A stretch of 64,000 nucleotides of DNA from Mesomycoplasma ovipneumoniae (GCF_038095975.1 NZ_CP146003.1:930001-994000), one strand, 5' to 3'; counted from the first letter of the stretch, positions 9,073 through 20,089 are shown. Notes: generated by a model from the sequence alone, not told the origin. A program made the numbers and translations.

Positions 9073-9527
9073 TAGCGAAAAATCTCCAAATTTTTTAAAA
9101 TGTTCTCTACTTTTTCGTGCATAAATTTATTATTTTCATCATTATCATGATCCAAACCTAGTAAATGATAAAGGCTATGAGCAAAAAGGTATGAAAATTC
9201 GCGTTTTTCGGTGTGATTATAGTCTTTTGCCTGTTTTTGAATTTTTGATGGTGTCATAAAAATTTCGCCTAAAAAATGAATTTGCAAATTATTTTCTTGA
9301 ATTTTCAAGCCACTTGGAAATGATAAAACATCAGGAACATAGTCTTTATTTTTGAATTTAAGAGCTAGTTTTTGGGCCTTTTCTTCACTTATTAGCATTA
9401 AATCTAGATTAATTTCACCTTGTAAATTTTCATTTTTTACAAAAATTTCAAAAATTTTTTTAAACAACTTTAAAAATTTAAACTTAACCTTACTTTGATT
9501 CTCAAAATTAATTAGAATTTTCACCAT
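9072..9527 (-). CDS. ybeY: Endoribonuclease YbeY
   Basis: A 151-aa single-strand endoribonuclease for 16S 3'-end processing and ribosome quality control. The zinc site H-x3-H-x5-H is seen in AHSLYHLLGLDHD at residues about 115-127. The conserved 'PDVLSFP' segment (residues about 66-72) is also present. It heads the ybeY-cdd-era block and overlaps cdd by one base. Confidence 0.92.
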   Translation of the reverse strand: MVKILINFENQSKVKFKFLKLFKKIFEIFVKNENLQGEINLDLMLISEEKAQKLALKFKNKDYVPDVLSFPSGLKIQENNLQIHFLGEIFMTPSKIQKQAKDYNHTEKREFSYLFAHSLYHLLGLDHDNDENNKFMHEKVENILKNLEIFR

Positions 9528-9544
9528 TTATATTTAATTTTATT

Positions 9545-9946
9545 CTATTTTGTAAAAAGATCTAAAAAATTACCTGTATTTTTTAAAAAAAGAACTGCCG
9601 GCAATTGAGTTTTTGGCTTTAATAATAGCGATTTTGTGAATTCAATAACAAATTCATTCTGTTTTACATTAACAATTTTTGTAATTTCAAGTCTAACTAC
9701 TCGGTCCTGAAATTGAAATTGGGCAAATGAATCTTTATCCATTAAATAATATATGTCTGAATTTACTGTTGCAAATGTTTTATGTTTTTCATCGATTTCT
9801 AAAATAAAATTAACGGTCCTATAAGTTTTTATTTGGAAAAAATAGTAAAAACTTGTACCCATCAAAATTAGCAAAAAGACACTAATTATTATTGTTATCT
9901 TATTGTTTTGATATATCTTTGATGTCAAAAGTTTCTCCTTGTTCAA
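9545..9946 (-). CDS. Single-pass membrane protein next to C39 exporter
   Basis: A 133-aa protein with one N-terminal hydrophobic helix (IIISVFLLILMGTSFYYFF, residues about 19-37) and a ~95-residue outer part rich in beta-forming residues. It overlaps the end of the C39 ABC exporter by 47 bases and is therefore translated with it. Bacteriocin exporters of this class usually work with a HlyD-like accessory protein anchored by one N-terminal helix; this protein has that topology but is much shorter and has no visible coiled coil. Accessory role is inferred from position and topology. Confidence 0.6.
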   Translation of the reverse strand: MNKEKLLTSKIYQNNKITIIISVFLLILMGTSFYYFFQIKTYRTVNFILEIDEKHKTFATVNSDIYYLMDKDSFAQFQFQDRVVRLEITKIVNVKQNEFVIEFTKSLLLKPKTQLPAVLFLKNTGNFLDLFTK

Positions 9947-11939
9947 TTACATACCTTTTTGAATGAGAGATCTCGATAAACATTGCATTTTTTTGGTAAT
10001 TTGAGATTACTTTCTTTAAAAATTCAAAATTTTTTTCATCGATGTTTTCAAAAGCCTCATCTAATAAAATTAAGTCAAAATCCTTAGTTAAAAGTTGCAA
10101 AAGTGCGATTATTTGCTTTTGTCCACTTGAAAAATTTGAGCCATTGTTAACAAATTTTGAATCAAGGGAAATTTGCCATTCATAAAGCATTTCTTGAATG
10201 TCAAATCGTTGAAAATTATTAATTAAATTTTGAATTTTTTCAGGATTTTCATTTGTTATAAAAGAAAGAACGCTAATGTTAGGGAAATAATTTTGCGATT
10301 TTATGTAACAAATTTTCTTGCGTAACTCATTTTGGTCATAATATTTTAAATCAAGATTATTAATTAAAAAATCACCGTTATAAACAATTTCCTGATTTAA
10401 AAGTCGTAAAAATGTAGACTTTCCGCTTCCATTTTTTCCAATTATGTGCAAATTTTCTTTTATTTGCATTTTTTCAATATAAAAAAGCGTCTTATTTTTA
10501 TAATAACTTACGCTTAGATCTTTTAATTTTATATCTGAAATTTTTTGGTGATATTTGCCGGTTGTCTCTTTTTCAATGTTGAGCACAAAATTTAAAAGCT
10601 CAAATTCCTTTAAAAAAATTGGCAAATTAGTGACTATATTAACAAATGAAGAAAGCGGATTAATAAAAAAACTAAAAAAACTTAAAAAAAGCAGTAATTC
10701 GCCGATTGATAATTTTTTGTCAAAAATTCAAAAAGAGGAAATAACTACAATTAAAATTGGTGCTATTGAAAAAAGAAAATTATTGAAACTTGATAAATAA
10801 CTCTCTTTTTTCCAAATATTAAATTCTGTTTTTTTATAACGGTAATATTTTTCATCAAATTGATGTTTTAAATTTTTATAAACATCATCACGCTTTAAAT
10901 TTTCAAGCGAAAAAATCATGTCATTTGTACTTGTCAAGCTATTTAGTTGATCTTCCATTAAAAATTGGTGATTTTTTGAAATACTTTTTCGCACAATTAT
11001 GCTAATAAAAAGGTAAATTATGCCTATTCCAATAATTAAGCCCAAAATTTTAATGTCTATCCACAACAATATAAAAAATGAAATTAAAAAAGTAATAACT
11101 TCGTTAAAAATATGGTAATAAAAACTGGCCGAAAAAGCTGCAAAACTTGGAATTAAATTAATTCTTCTAATGTAATCATGATTATCTAATTTTAAAAGTT
11201 GAAAATTTTTGCCCGTTTTTAAAGCATTAAAAAAACGGTCAAAAATATCTTTTTCAATTTTTAGTTCAATTTTATGAATATATATTTTTTTAATAATATC
11301 TTGTAAAATTCGCCAAATTACAACCCAAGCAAAGAAAAGACTCACTTTTATAACAAGTCCAATGTCTTGTTGTGGCAAAACCTTGTCAATTATTGTTTTC
11401 ATGAATAATGAAGATAAAAAATTACTAACTGCAGTTATAAAAAATAAAAAAATAAGATACCAATTACTTTTTGACTCAAGGAAAAATCACCAATTATTCC
11501 ATGATTTATCTTTTATTTTTGATCTTTTATATTCAGGATCTTTTTGGGCAAAAATTACAACATTTTGGAAAATTTTTGCCATTGTTTCAGCTTTAATTTT
11601 GACTTTTCCTTTTAAGGGATCGATAATTTCAAATTTTGATTTTTTTACTTTTGTTAATAAAACATAATGATTTAAATCACCAGTTTTAATTAGAATAATA
11701 GTCGGTTTTACGATCTCTAAAGTTTTTAAATTCTCATAAGGACCCCCGTAAGATTCAAGAATAATTCCAAATTCCTTTGCTAATCGCTCTAAATTAGCAA
11801 TGTTTATCCCGTCATTTGAATAAAAAGCTTTTGTTTTTAAAGAGTTTATTGATATTTTTTTATCATAAAAGAAATGATAAATTGATTGAAGAACCGCCAA
11901 TCCACAATCTTTTAAATCCTTTTGCAAAAATACTTTCAT
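9900..11939 (-). CDS. Peptidase-C39 ABC exporter (bacteriocin type)
   Basis: A 679-aa fusion of an N-terminal peptidase C39 domain, a membrane domain and an ATPase domain; three apparent ORFs join when TGA is Trp. C39 catalytic residues are visible: Cys12 in QKDLKDCGLAVL, His91 in LNHYVLL, Asp107 in IIDPLKG. The membrane part spans about residues 150-430. The ATPase has Walker A GKNGSGKST (about residue 500), a variant signature FSSGQKQ, Walker B DLILLDEAFE, and the H-loop ISHSKRY. Such PCAT transporters cut Gly-Gly leaders from peptides and export them. No substrate gene is adjacent; a candidate lies at 32412-32687. The intact triad suggests a working protease. Confidence 0.88.
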
Positions 11940-12014
11940 CTTCTGCCCTAATTGTTGTAAAATTAATTAAAATATTAAAAAATAGAAAAATTTAGGAAAA
12001 ACTAACAAAAAATT

Positions 12015-13211
12015 ATGGAACAATACAAATTTAATCGAATTTTCTTAATAGTAACTGATTCGCTCGGAATTGGGGATGATGGTTTTCAAGAAGTTTTTGG
12101 CGATTCGGGCGCAAATACTTTATATTGTGTTTCAAAAACTGGTGAATTAAGAATTCCTTTCTGAAAAAAAATGGGAATTTCTAATGTGGCTAAAATTGAA
12201 AATAGTGGCAAAATAAATAAAGAACCACTTGCTTATGTTTCAAAAATTATCGTAAAATCAAATGCAAAAGACACCCTCGCGGGTCACTGAGAAATGATGG
12301 GAATTGAAACTGTTAATCCTAACCCAAATTTTGATCAGGGTTTTCCTAATGAACTAATAAGAGAGCTCGAAAAAGCCTTTGATAATCGAGAAATTATTGG
12401 CAATAAATCAATTAGTGGGACTGTAATTTTGTCAGAATTAGGACAAAAATCTATCGATGAGGGCAAAATAATTGTCTATACCTCACCTGATTCAACTCTA
12501 CAAATTTGTGGTCATGAAGAAACATTAGGACTTGAAAATCTATATCGCTATGCAAAAGCTGCAAGAAAAATTTGTTCTTCAAGGCCAGAATGAAACGTTG
12601 CTCGCGTTATTGCTCGCCCTTATATTGGCCAAAACGGAAAATTTACACGCACTTTTAACAGACATGACTATGCAAATACACCGCCAAAATCAATTCTTGA
12701 TAGATTACAGCAAAAAGGAATTGAAACTATCGGAGTCGGTAAAATTGGCGATATTTTTTCAAAACAGGGACTTGATAAAATTTTTGGGCCTGACAGTGAT
12801 GAAAATAATATGGATATCGCAATTGATATTGCCTCCAAATCCACAAAAAATCAATTTATTTTTGTGAATTTGGTCGAATTTGACTCAAGTTATGGTCACC
12901 GTCGAGATATTATGGGATATTGTCAAAATTTAAATAATTTTGACATTAAACTAGCAAAATTAGTAAATACTTTAAAAGATGATGACTTGTTAATTGTTTC
13001 TTCTGATCACGGAAATGACCCTTGTTTTCCCGGCACAAATCACACACGCGAGGCTCTACCACTAACAATTTTTTCAAAAAAATTCACATCAAAGTTCAAA
13101 AAGTTAAAAAATCCTGTTGATTCACTTGCAACTATTGGAAACATAATTGCCAGAAATTTTCAAGTTGAGCAAGCAGAAATAGGTGAAGATATTTTCGATT
13201 CTTTAGAATAA
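12015..13211 (+). CDS. deoB: Phosphopentomutase
   Basis: A 398-aa alkaline-phosphatase-superfamily enzyme that interconverts (deoxy)ribose 1- and 5-phosphate in nucleoside salvage. Metal and phospho-acceptor motifs are seen: VTDSLGIGD at the N-terminus, the Thr region DTLAGHWEMMG around residue 90, VSSDHGNDP, and the C-terminal TNHTREALP. Three apparent ORFs join through TGA = Trp codons, including that of GHWEMMG. Length is normal. It begins a plus-strand run on the far side of a divergent gap from the C39 exporter. Confidence 0.95.
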
Positions 13212-13413
13212 TTATTCCTTAAATTTAGTAGCTTTAAATATTTTAATTTCAGAATTTTTCCAATAAAAGGGCTAAATAATTGTTATAAGTTCTTTTTAAT
13301 ATATTGAAAAATGATAAAATTTTATTAAATTTAAAGTATAATTTATTATTTTTTATAATTAGTAAGATTTAAACTCAATTATCTAGTCAGCAAAAGCAAA
13401 AAAGTGGAATAAA

Positions 13414-14208
13414 ATGAATCATTTAAACAAAAAAAATTCGCCAAAAAGCCAAAAATATAGGAATAAGAAAAAAAATACTCTTCCTTATTTTGATCTAGAA
13501 GCAAAGGAATTTGCACATGTTTTACAAAAGCAACGCTCTCTTTTTGTAAGTTCGGTCGACTGTAATAGTTCTAAAAATTTACCTGGTAATTTAAGTCAAA
13601 ATGAAACTCAAGAGGGTCTAAAAAACTACGACATCTTGAGACCCCAAAGTTGTCAACACAACAGCAATTTAATGAAAATAACATATGAAAATCGAGCTTT
13701 TTGCTCAAATAGTGAGTCAATAAATCATCAAAAGAACCATATTAAAAACTTTGAAGACGACGATGAAAATAGTTGTCATGAGTTTCAAAGTCTATCCAAA
13801 CAACGAATTAAAAGAATGGCTAATATTTCAATTATTTATGGCTCACAACTTTTTGATCAAAATATCGACATTGATGAAATAAAAAATAAGTATTTTGAAG
13901 TGACTTTTGATCAGCTAAAAATTCTTACTTTTGTCAAGAAAAACTATGTTTTTTTGAAAAAAGTCATTACTTTACAGTTAAAATCTAATTGAAGTTGAGA
14001 TAGAATGTTGCCATTGATTCGATCAATTTTGCTTTTGGGAGCTGCTGAATTATTTTTCCAACCTCGCCGAATTATTTTTAATGAGGCTATTGAAATCACT
14101 AAAATTTTTAGCATTGAAGGTGGCGATGAATTTAGTTTTGTAAATGCTGTTTTGCAAAAAGTATACAATTATTATGAAAACAAGAATCTTCTTAGACCTC
14201 AAAAATAA
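13414..14208 (+). CDS. nusB: NusB-domain protein with long N-terminal extension
   Basis: A 264-aa protein, about twice the usual ~140 residues. The C-terminal ~130 residues carry the NusB/RsmB fold, with the typical end 'IFNEAIEITKIF' and 'FVNAVLQKVYNYY'. The N-terminal ~125 residues are low-complexity, rich in Asn, Ser, Lys and Gln, without a recognised domain. NusB binds boxA RNA with S10 in rRNA antitermination. The first visible ATG (13414) has a modest upstream purine stretch; an internal start would give a shorter NusB. The next gene overlaps by 35 bases. Confidence 0.8.
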
Positions 14209-14635
14209 ACATGAAATAAAAAGTCATATCAAAATTGAGACTAAATTTTGAAAATATAAAAAAATACTTGGAAAAAAATTTAAATTTTTATTTTATAACC
14301 TTTCAAAAATTTTAGAAATTAGTGTTTCAAATCAACAATGTGCTCAACTTGATTTAAAATTAGTCAATAATATTTACAAAGTTGAAAATTGAATTTCATG
14401 CATGAAACAGTTTTTAAACCTAAATTTATTCAGCAACTTAAGAATTCATAAAAATTTAGCAATCTTTTTGTTTTATAGTTGGCAAATTTACCTACAAAGA
14501 TTTAAATTCAGACAAAAATTATTCGACTTTGAAGGCCGTCGAAGAGATGCTTTTAACAATTTATCGCTTGAATGAATAAAAACTGATCCAAATTTTAATA
14601 TCAAACTCATTGAAATTTTAAGGAGATGAAAATAA
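14174..14635 (+). CDS. Hypothetical basic protein between nusB and tlyA
   Basis: A 153-aa frame starting inside the nusB 3' end (ATG 14174-14176) and ending in TAA one base before the tlyA ATG. Five in-frame TGA codons are read as Trp. It is rich in Lys, Phe and Leu, has no signal peptide, and I do not recognise it. In Firmicutes the exodeoxyribonuclease VII genes often lie between nusB and tlyA, but no XseA or XseB motif is visible. The tight overlaps with both neighbours support a real gene. Confidence 0.55.
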
Positions 14636-15349
14636 ATGAACCTACTTAGCAAAATTCTAAGCATGGGTTTTGAAAAAGCTGAATCATTAATTAAAACTGG
14701 TCATGTAAAAGTTAATAATAAAGTATGCCTTCTGCCAGCATATAAAATTAAAGATTTAGACCAAGTGACAGTTGAAATAAAAGAAAAATATGTCTCCCGC
14801 GGCGCCATAAAATTACTTTGAGCTTACGAAAAATTTGGACTTGATTTTAATAACAAAATTGTTCTAGATATTGGGTCTTCTAAAGGTGGTTTTACACAAA
14901 TTTGCCTTGAAAAAGGCGCAAAAAAAGTTTTTGCACTTGATTCAGGCTTGAATCAATTAGATTATTCTTTAAGAATTGACCCTAGAGTTTCAGTAAAAGA
15001 AAAAACCAACATTAAATATGTTACAAGTGATTTTTTTGATGAAAAAATCGACATAATTGTTTGCGATGTTTCCTTTATTAGTCTCAAAATTGTTGTTAGT
15101 GTTGTAAAAAATCTGTTAAAAAAAGGGCAAAGTTTTATTGCTTTATTTAAACCTCAATTTGAGGCTAGCTCAAAATATGTCCAAAAAGGCGGTTATGTTT
15201 TGCCTGAATTTCATGAGTTTTTAATTAACAGACTGGTTGAATTTGCTAAAAATGACTTTGATTTTGTTAATTCGACTAAATCGCCAATTAAAGGGTTAAA
15301 ATCAAAAAATATCGAATATTTTTTGCATTTTATCAAGAAAAATGACTAA
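14636..15349 (+). CDS. tlyA: TlyA-family rRNA methyltransferase
   Basis: A 237-aa protein with an N-terminal S4 RNA-binding domain (residues 1-60, with GFEKAESLIKTGHVKVNNK) and an FtsJ/RrmJ-like methyltransferase domain. The SAM-binding motif is VLDIGSSKGGFTQ (about residues 80-92), followed by ALDSG and 'IIVCDVSFISL'. A KPQFE motif and a late Gly-rich segment are also present. TlyA proteins make 2'-O-methylcytidine in rRNA. ATG 14636 follows AAGGAG. The gene overlaps sufS by 8 bases. Confidence 0.88.
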
Positions 15350-16487
15350 TTTTAAAGAGTTTTTTCCTTTTTTAAATAAAGTAACTTATTTAGATTCAGC
15401 AGCAATGACGCAAAAACCGATATCTGTAGTTGAAAAAATTAACCATTTTTACACAAATTGTGCTGTTAATACTCATTCATCAAATTCAAAAATCGCCTTT
15501 GAAAATTTACAGATTTTAAACCAAACTCGTGAAAAAATTGCAAAATTAATTGATGGTTTGCCTGAAGAAATTATTTTTACTTCCGGAACAACAGAATCAA
15601 TAAACCTTTTTGCCAATATGATTAAAAAAGTCATAAGAAAGGGAGATGAAATTTTGCTCTCACCTTTAAATCATTCTTCAAATTTACTTGTTTGAGTCAA
15701 AATTGCTCAAAAGGTGCGCGCAAAAATTGTTTATAGCACAAAAATAGTTGACAAAATTTCACCAAAAACAGCTGTTATTGCTTTAACTCAGGCAAATAAT
15801 TCAATTTTAGTTGATCTAGATTTAGCCAAAATTTGAGAAACAGCTATAAAAAACGGCGCTTTTGTAATAAATGATGCAACACAATCAATAAACTTTCAAA
15901 AAGTTAGTATGAATTTTTGCCATGCATTGGCTTTTAGTTCTAATAAATTTTACGGGCCAACTGGATTAGGCGTGCTTGCAATAAAAAAATATTTGATGGG
16001 GTCACTGGAACCTGTAAAATTTGGAGGGGGCATAATTCGAAAATTTGACAACAAAAATTTGCTTTTTTATAATGATTATCGCAAATTTGAGGCCGGAACA
16101 CTAAATTTTGCTGCAATTTGGGGCTTAAATGCTGCTATTGATTTTATAAATGAAATTGGACTTGAAACAATTTATAAAAAAATTAAAATTTTGTCTGATT
16201 ATTTATATGAAAAATTAGAAAAAATTGATGATATTGAAATTTTTTCTAAAAAAGGCGACCATATTATAATTTTCAATATTAAAGGTTTTAGCGCTCAAGA
16301 TGTTGCTTCATACCTAGGAAATAACGATATTTATGTTCGAAGCGGGAATTTTTGTGTACCGTTACTAAAAAAAGTGCTAAAAAATGATAGTTTCATCAGA
16401 GTTTCGCTTGGTTTTTACAATGATTTTGCTGATATTGACGACTTAATTACCAACTTAGAAGAAAAGAGGTTTTTAGATTTTGTATAA
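15342..16487 (+). CDS. sufS: Cysteine desulfurase, SufS type
   Basis: A 381-aa PLP enzyme that takes sulfur from cysteine for Fe-S clusters. The PLP lysine is in SSNKFYGPTGLGVL, the cofactor-binding region FTSGTTESINL is present, and the catalytic Cys sits in VRSGNFCVPLL. The short active-site loop fits the SufS (group II) rather than the IscS type. Three in-frame TGA are Trp. It overlaps tlyA by 8 bases and sufU by 8 bases, so sulfur donor and acceptor are co-produced. Confidence 0.93.
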
Positions 16488-16902
16488 TGATTTTATTATT
16501 CGACGAAATATTATTGTCGATGCTAATGAAAAATTCAAAGAAAAGCGACGAATTTGTAAGTCAACAAGCTCTGAAATGAATAATAACTGTGATGATTGGG
16601 CTCAGTTAGACTTAGAAATTATTGGACAAAAAATTAAAAAAATACAATTTTGTGCTTCAGGTTGTACTCTTTTGCTCGCAAGTTGTTATTTATTTGAAAA
16701 AATTTTAATTAATAAAACCATAAGTGAAGCGCAAATTTTGCTTGAAAATTATGAAGAAATGATTAAATCTCAAAAAATTATCCCAATTTTAGGAGATTTA
16801 AATGCGCTTTTTATGGTTAAAAGTCACCCAAACCGAGTAATTTGTATCAGTCTACCTTTGTTTTTGTTGCAAAAACAAATTAAAAATCATGAAAACAGTT
16901 AG
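16480..16902 (+). CDS. sufU: SufU-type Fe-S/sulfur-transfer protein
   Basis: A 140-aa IscU/SufU-family protein. The three conserved Cys are visible: NNNCDDWAQ (with the following Asp), CASGCTLLLAS, and RVICISLPL near the C-terminus. In Firmicutes SufU is the zinc-dependent sulfur acceptor that partners SufS. The pair is the only Fe-S assembly module seen here. The gene overlaps sufS by 8 bases and the next gene by 14. Confidence 0.88.
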   Translation: MYNDFIIRRNIIVDANEKFKEKRRICKSTSSEMNNNCDDWAQLDLEIIGQKIKKIQFCASGCTLLLASCYLFEKILINKTISEAQILLENYEEMIKSQKIIPILGDLNALFMVKSHPNRVICISLPLFLLQKQIKNHENS

Positions 16903-17587
16903 AATTCATAAATTTTTATCGCAAATGGGAATTGCCTCCAGACGAAAAGCCGAAATATTAATCAATGAAAAACGAATAAAAATTAATGGCCAATTTGCAC
17001 GAATCGGCCAAAAAATTTCTGAGCTTGATGTTGTTGAGTTTGACGGTCAAAAAATAAATAAAAAACCAAAAATCGTCTGATATGCGCTAAACAAACCAAA
17101 AAATTATATTACAAGTCGAACTGATCCACAAAATAGGCCGACAATAATGGAATTTTTTGATAAAAATTCCTATTTGTTTCCAGTAGGACGACTGGATTTT
17201 GAAACAACCGGTCTAATTTTGGTAACAAATGATGGCGAGACTAGCAATAAATTACTTCATCCTAGTTCAAAAATTCAGAGAACATATTTAGTCAAAACTG
17301 ATTTTAACTTAAATGACGAGGAAATTAATTTTTTGAATAACAATGAAATTTATTTAGATAATGTAAAATCTGTTCAAAAAGTTCAAAAAGTGGCCTCACG
17401 GACATATATTGTCAAAGTTTGGCAAGGTTCCAACCATCATGTTAAAAAAATTTTTATCTCTGTTTCCAAAAAAGTACTTATGCTCCGAAGATTAAGTTTT
17501 GCAACTATTGAACTTGGAAATTTAAAGCCAGGTGAAAAACGTAAACTGTCTCAAGCCGAAATTTTGTCACTGAAGAATATTTTTTAA
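16889..17587 (+). CDS. rluB: RsuA/RluB-family pseudouridine synthase
   Basis: A 232-aa enzyme. The N-terminal S4 domain runs about residues 1-62 (IHKFLSQMGIASRRKAEILI), then the catalytic domain with the Asp in VGRLDFETTGLIL, and motif III 'GSNHHVKKIF'. It modifies rRNA; whether 23S (RluB-like) or 16S (RsuA-like) cannot be decided by eye. One TGA Trp joins the S4 and catalytic parts. It overlaps sufU by 14 bases. Confidence 0.88.
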
Positions 17588-17642
17588 CAAATTAAATTTT
17601 AGCTAAACAACTATTATATATAATTATTCGTGTAATACTTAA

Positions 17643-18146
17643 ATGAAAAATGATTCAACTATGGGAAAAAATAATTTTGTAACTGATAAGCCAAAGAAAA
17701 AATTTTTTAATAAAAAAACCTTTTTATTTGGTTTGTCAGCTTTAGTCTTTTCAATTGCCGTAACAGTTTTTATTCTCTTTACTTTTATTTTTAGGTTAGT
17801 TGATGTTGAAGGTAACTCGATGTTTCCAACTCTTCAACACGGACAAAAAATTTTTATTAATAGGGTAAAATCACCAAAAAGAAACAATATTGTCGCTTTT
17901 AATTACAAAGAAATAGTTTTAATTAAAAGGATTTTGGGACTGCCAGGGGATAAAATAACTGTTAAAGAAAATGAAATTTACATAAATGATAAAAAAGTTG
18001 CAGATTTTATCAAAAGCGCAACTTTTTTGTTCGATGGAATAGTGCCTGAAAATAAATTTTTTGCTGTTGGTGATAATTTAGAAAACAGTAGCGATAGCAG
18101 AGATTTTGGATTTTTTGATCTAGATGATGTCATTGGGATTTTATAG
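17643..18146 (+). CDS. lepB: Signal peptidase I
   Basis: A 167-aa membrane-anchored peptidase. One N-terminal transmembrane helix (LFGLSALVFSIAVTVFILF, residues about 29-47) precedes the catalytic region: Ser in VEGNSMFPTL, Lys in LIKRILGLPGD, and the C-terminal box GDNLENSSDSRDFG. This Ser-Lys type cleaves signal peptides of secreted proteins. Length is near the lower end for Gram-positive-type enzymes. A strong terminator-like repeat follows. Confidence 0.93.
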   Translation: MKNDSTMGKNNFVTDKPKKKFFNKKTFLFGLSALVFSIAVTVFILFTFIFRLVDVEGNSMFPTLQHGQKIFINRVKSPKRNNIVAFNYKEIVLIKRILGLPGDKITVKENEIYINDKKVADFIKSATFLFDGIVPENKFFAVGDNLENSSDSRDFGFFDLDDVIGIL

Positions 18147-18207
18147 GGATTAAGCACTTGCTCTACATAAATTTATTAATTTATAAATATAGACAACTGT
18201 TAAAATA

Positions 18208-18252
18208 AAAAAATATAATTTTTTTGCAAAATATGATGAAATTATATTTTTT
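18208..18252. terminator. Terminator after lepB
   Basis: AAAAAAATATAATTT pairs with AAATTATATTTTTTT around a ~17-nt loop. A/T runs lie on both sides, so it may stop transcription in both directions. Confidence 0.65.
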
Positions 18253-18284
18253 TATTTTTACTTTCTTGTTTTTGAAGATCATGA

Positions 18285-18290
18285 TATAAT
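18285..18290 (+). promoter_or_regulatory. -10 box (TATAAT) before a gene remnant
   Basis: TATAAT with an upstream TTGTTT/TTGAAG region, followed 28 bases later by AAGGAG and ATG at 18327. Signals look strong although the frame behind them is broken. Confidence 0.55.
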
Positions 18291-18326
18291 TTGTTAAAAA
18301 TATAAGAACAAAATTATAAGGAGAAT

Positions 18327-18609
18327 ATGATGAAGGTAACAAGCGATTTTATCAGTTTTGGTAATTTTTATAGATCATAGTGATTTAACCAAAAACAAAA
18401 ATCGGTTATTTTGGAAAATATCGGTTAGGCACTCCTAATTTTAAAAATATGTTAAAAGCTAGTGAAAATACTTACTTTATTGGAGACTAAAAGAAATCAG
18501 AAAAATCAGCTACTATCGAATTTATATCAAAAAATTTAAATCTGTAACTGTTGATAATTCTGTTGATGATAAATTAACACTTCCTTATTTGGTTAATGAT
18601 GAAAAATAA
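18327..18609 (+). pseudogene. Decayed gene remnant
   Basis: A good Shine-Dalgarno site and ATG at 18327 open a frame of only 17 codons (stop TAG at 18378-18380). Coding-like stretches then appear in different frames; the last, ending in LTLPYLVNDEK, stops at 18609, overlapping the start of the lipoprotein gene. I read this as a gene with frameshifts and stops. Its identity cannot be told. The rest of 18147-18595 holds only the terminator and promoter listed. Confidence 0.45.
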
Positions 18610-20089
18610 ATTAATTCTCACTAAATTTTTGGGAACAACACTTTTAATTCCGGCATTTTTTTTAACTTCCTGCGGAAATTTAATTCATTTTATTAATAAA
18701 CAGATTTTTAACACAGATGACGGAATTAACAATCCCCAAAATTACAATTCTCACTATTTTTTAAATTTACTAGCAAAGCATTATGAAGAATTTAATGCAA
18801 AAAACGGCACTTTTTCAGCCTTAAATCTGTTTTATAATCAACCCAAAAAGCAGAGAGATAAACATTTATTCCTTGGCGAACAAAGTAGAATAATAATTGA
18901 AAACCTCGAACAATTTCAAAAAAATATTGTTGATAGAACTGAAGAAATTATAAAAAATAATCCTAATTTTGCCAAAATGAATACTTCTGAACTCAAGTCA
19001 GAATTTGAAGACAAATTTCTAAAAGGAGAACTTCTTGAAAAAGTCTTAGAAAAAAATAATATAATAATACGCGAACGTATCAGATATTCAAGGCCAACTC
19101 GTGTTACCTACTATTATTTTGAAGAAAATGGTTTTTCAAACATTACAGCCACAAGATTTGTACCAGATTTTGTTATAGATTCGAAATTAATTGAACCCGA
19201 TGTAGTTTTTGATGATTCGCCTTTTTTTAATGTTATAGTCTACCCTAAAAATAAAACAATCACCTTTAGGGATATTGATGAAAAAATTTATGCTGGTGAT
19301 AATGATAAAATTATAGATTATGAAAAGGAGAAAATATTAATTGAAACAGAAGCTAGAAAAATTTATAATAAACTCGCAAAAAAGTACAATTTGTCAAAAA
19401 ACGAGATTAGCAGTTCTTCCCCCTCTTTTATGTCTATTATTATCGATTTTAGCCAAGAAATTAATAATATTAAAACTTTAAAGCCAAAAATTCTTGATTT
19501 AATTACAAATAGAATTAATCCTTGATCTAACAGTTTTTTACCAAAAAAACACGCAATTATTAAAAATATTGACGAATTTAAGACAACAATTATCGACCGA
19601 ATTTTAAAATTAGATCCTAGATTAAAAATTGACCAAAATGATCTAATTTTTGATTTTGAACAAAAGTTTCTAGATGGGGAAAAACTTGATGAATTTCTAA
19701 AAAATAATAATATTTTTATTTACGAAACTTGGGAGCGAATTGGCTATGAATCATTTTGAAGATGGGTTCCCCATAGTATACCGGATCCTAATAATTATCC
19801 AAAAAGGGTGGAATGAGAAAAATTAGTTCTTAGAAAAACAGAAGATAATAATATTTTTTTGACACCAATTTTTAAAACGGATTTAACACTAAATTTTGTT
19901 AGAAGTCCTAAATCTAGTTTTGATAAAGTTGCTTTCCAAATCTTGGCTTTTCCTAAGGATAAGAATATTGTTTTTGATAAAAACGTTAGCCGACTTGAAC
20001 TAATTGAGGATTTAAAAAACAATTATTTAGATAAGTATGAAGAAAAAGACAAAAAAAATAGCAATAAAACACACATAAGTTTAAACTAG
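18596..20089 (+). CDS. Surface lipoprotein with internal duplication
   Basis: A 497-aa protein. The signal peptide is followed by a lipobox ending LTSC, with the lipidated Cys at about residue 26. The mature part contains two related segments: around residues 130-160 (FEDKFLKGELLEKVLEKNNI) and around 355-385 (FEQKFLDGEKLDEFLKNNNI), each followed by a beta-rich Tyr/Trp region, so it seems to be two copies of one unit. I recognise no enzyme motif. The start is ATG 18596 or the adjacent ATG 18599. Lipoproteins of this build are surface-exposed in mycoplasmas. Confidence 0.8.

Noticed and set aside
9900..11939. Apparent frameshifts or pseudogene in the C39 exporter and many other genes
   Set aside because: The breaks are all TGA codons in one frame, and TGA is Trp in mollicutes. 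Only the methyltransferase, the 42076-42995 gene and the remnants listed are truly broken.
12532..12867. Overlapping 111-codon plus-strand frame inside deoB
   Set aside because: It runs out of frame with the conserved phosphopentomutase motifs on both sides; a shadow frame.
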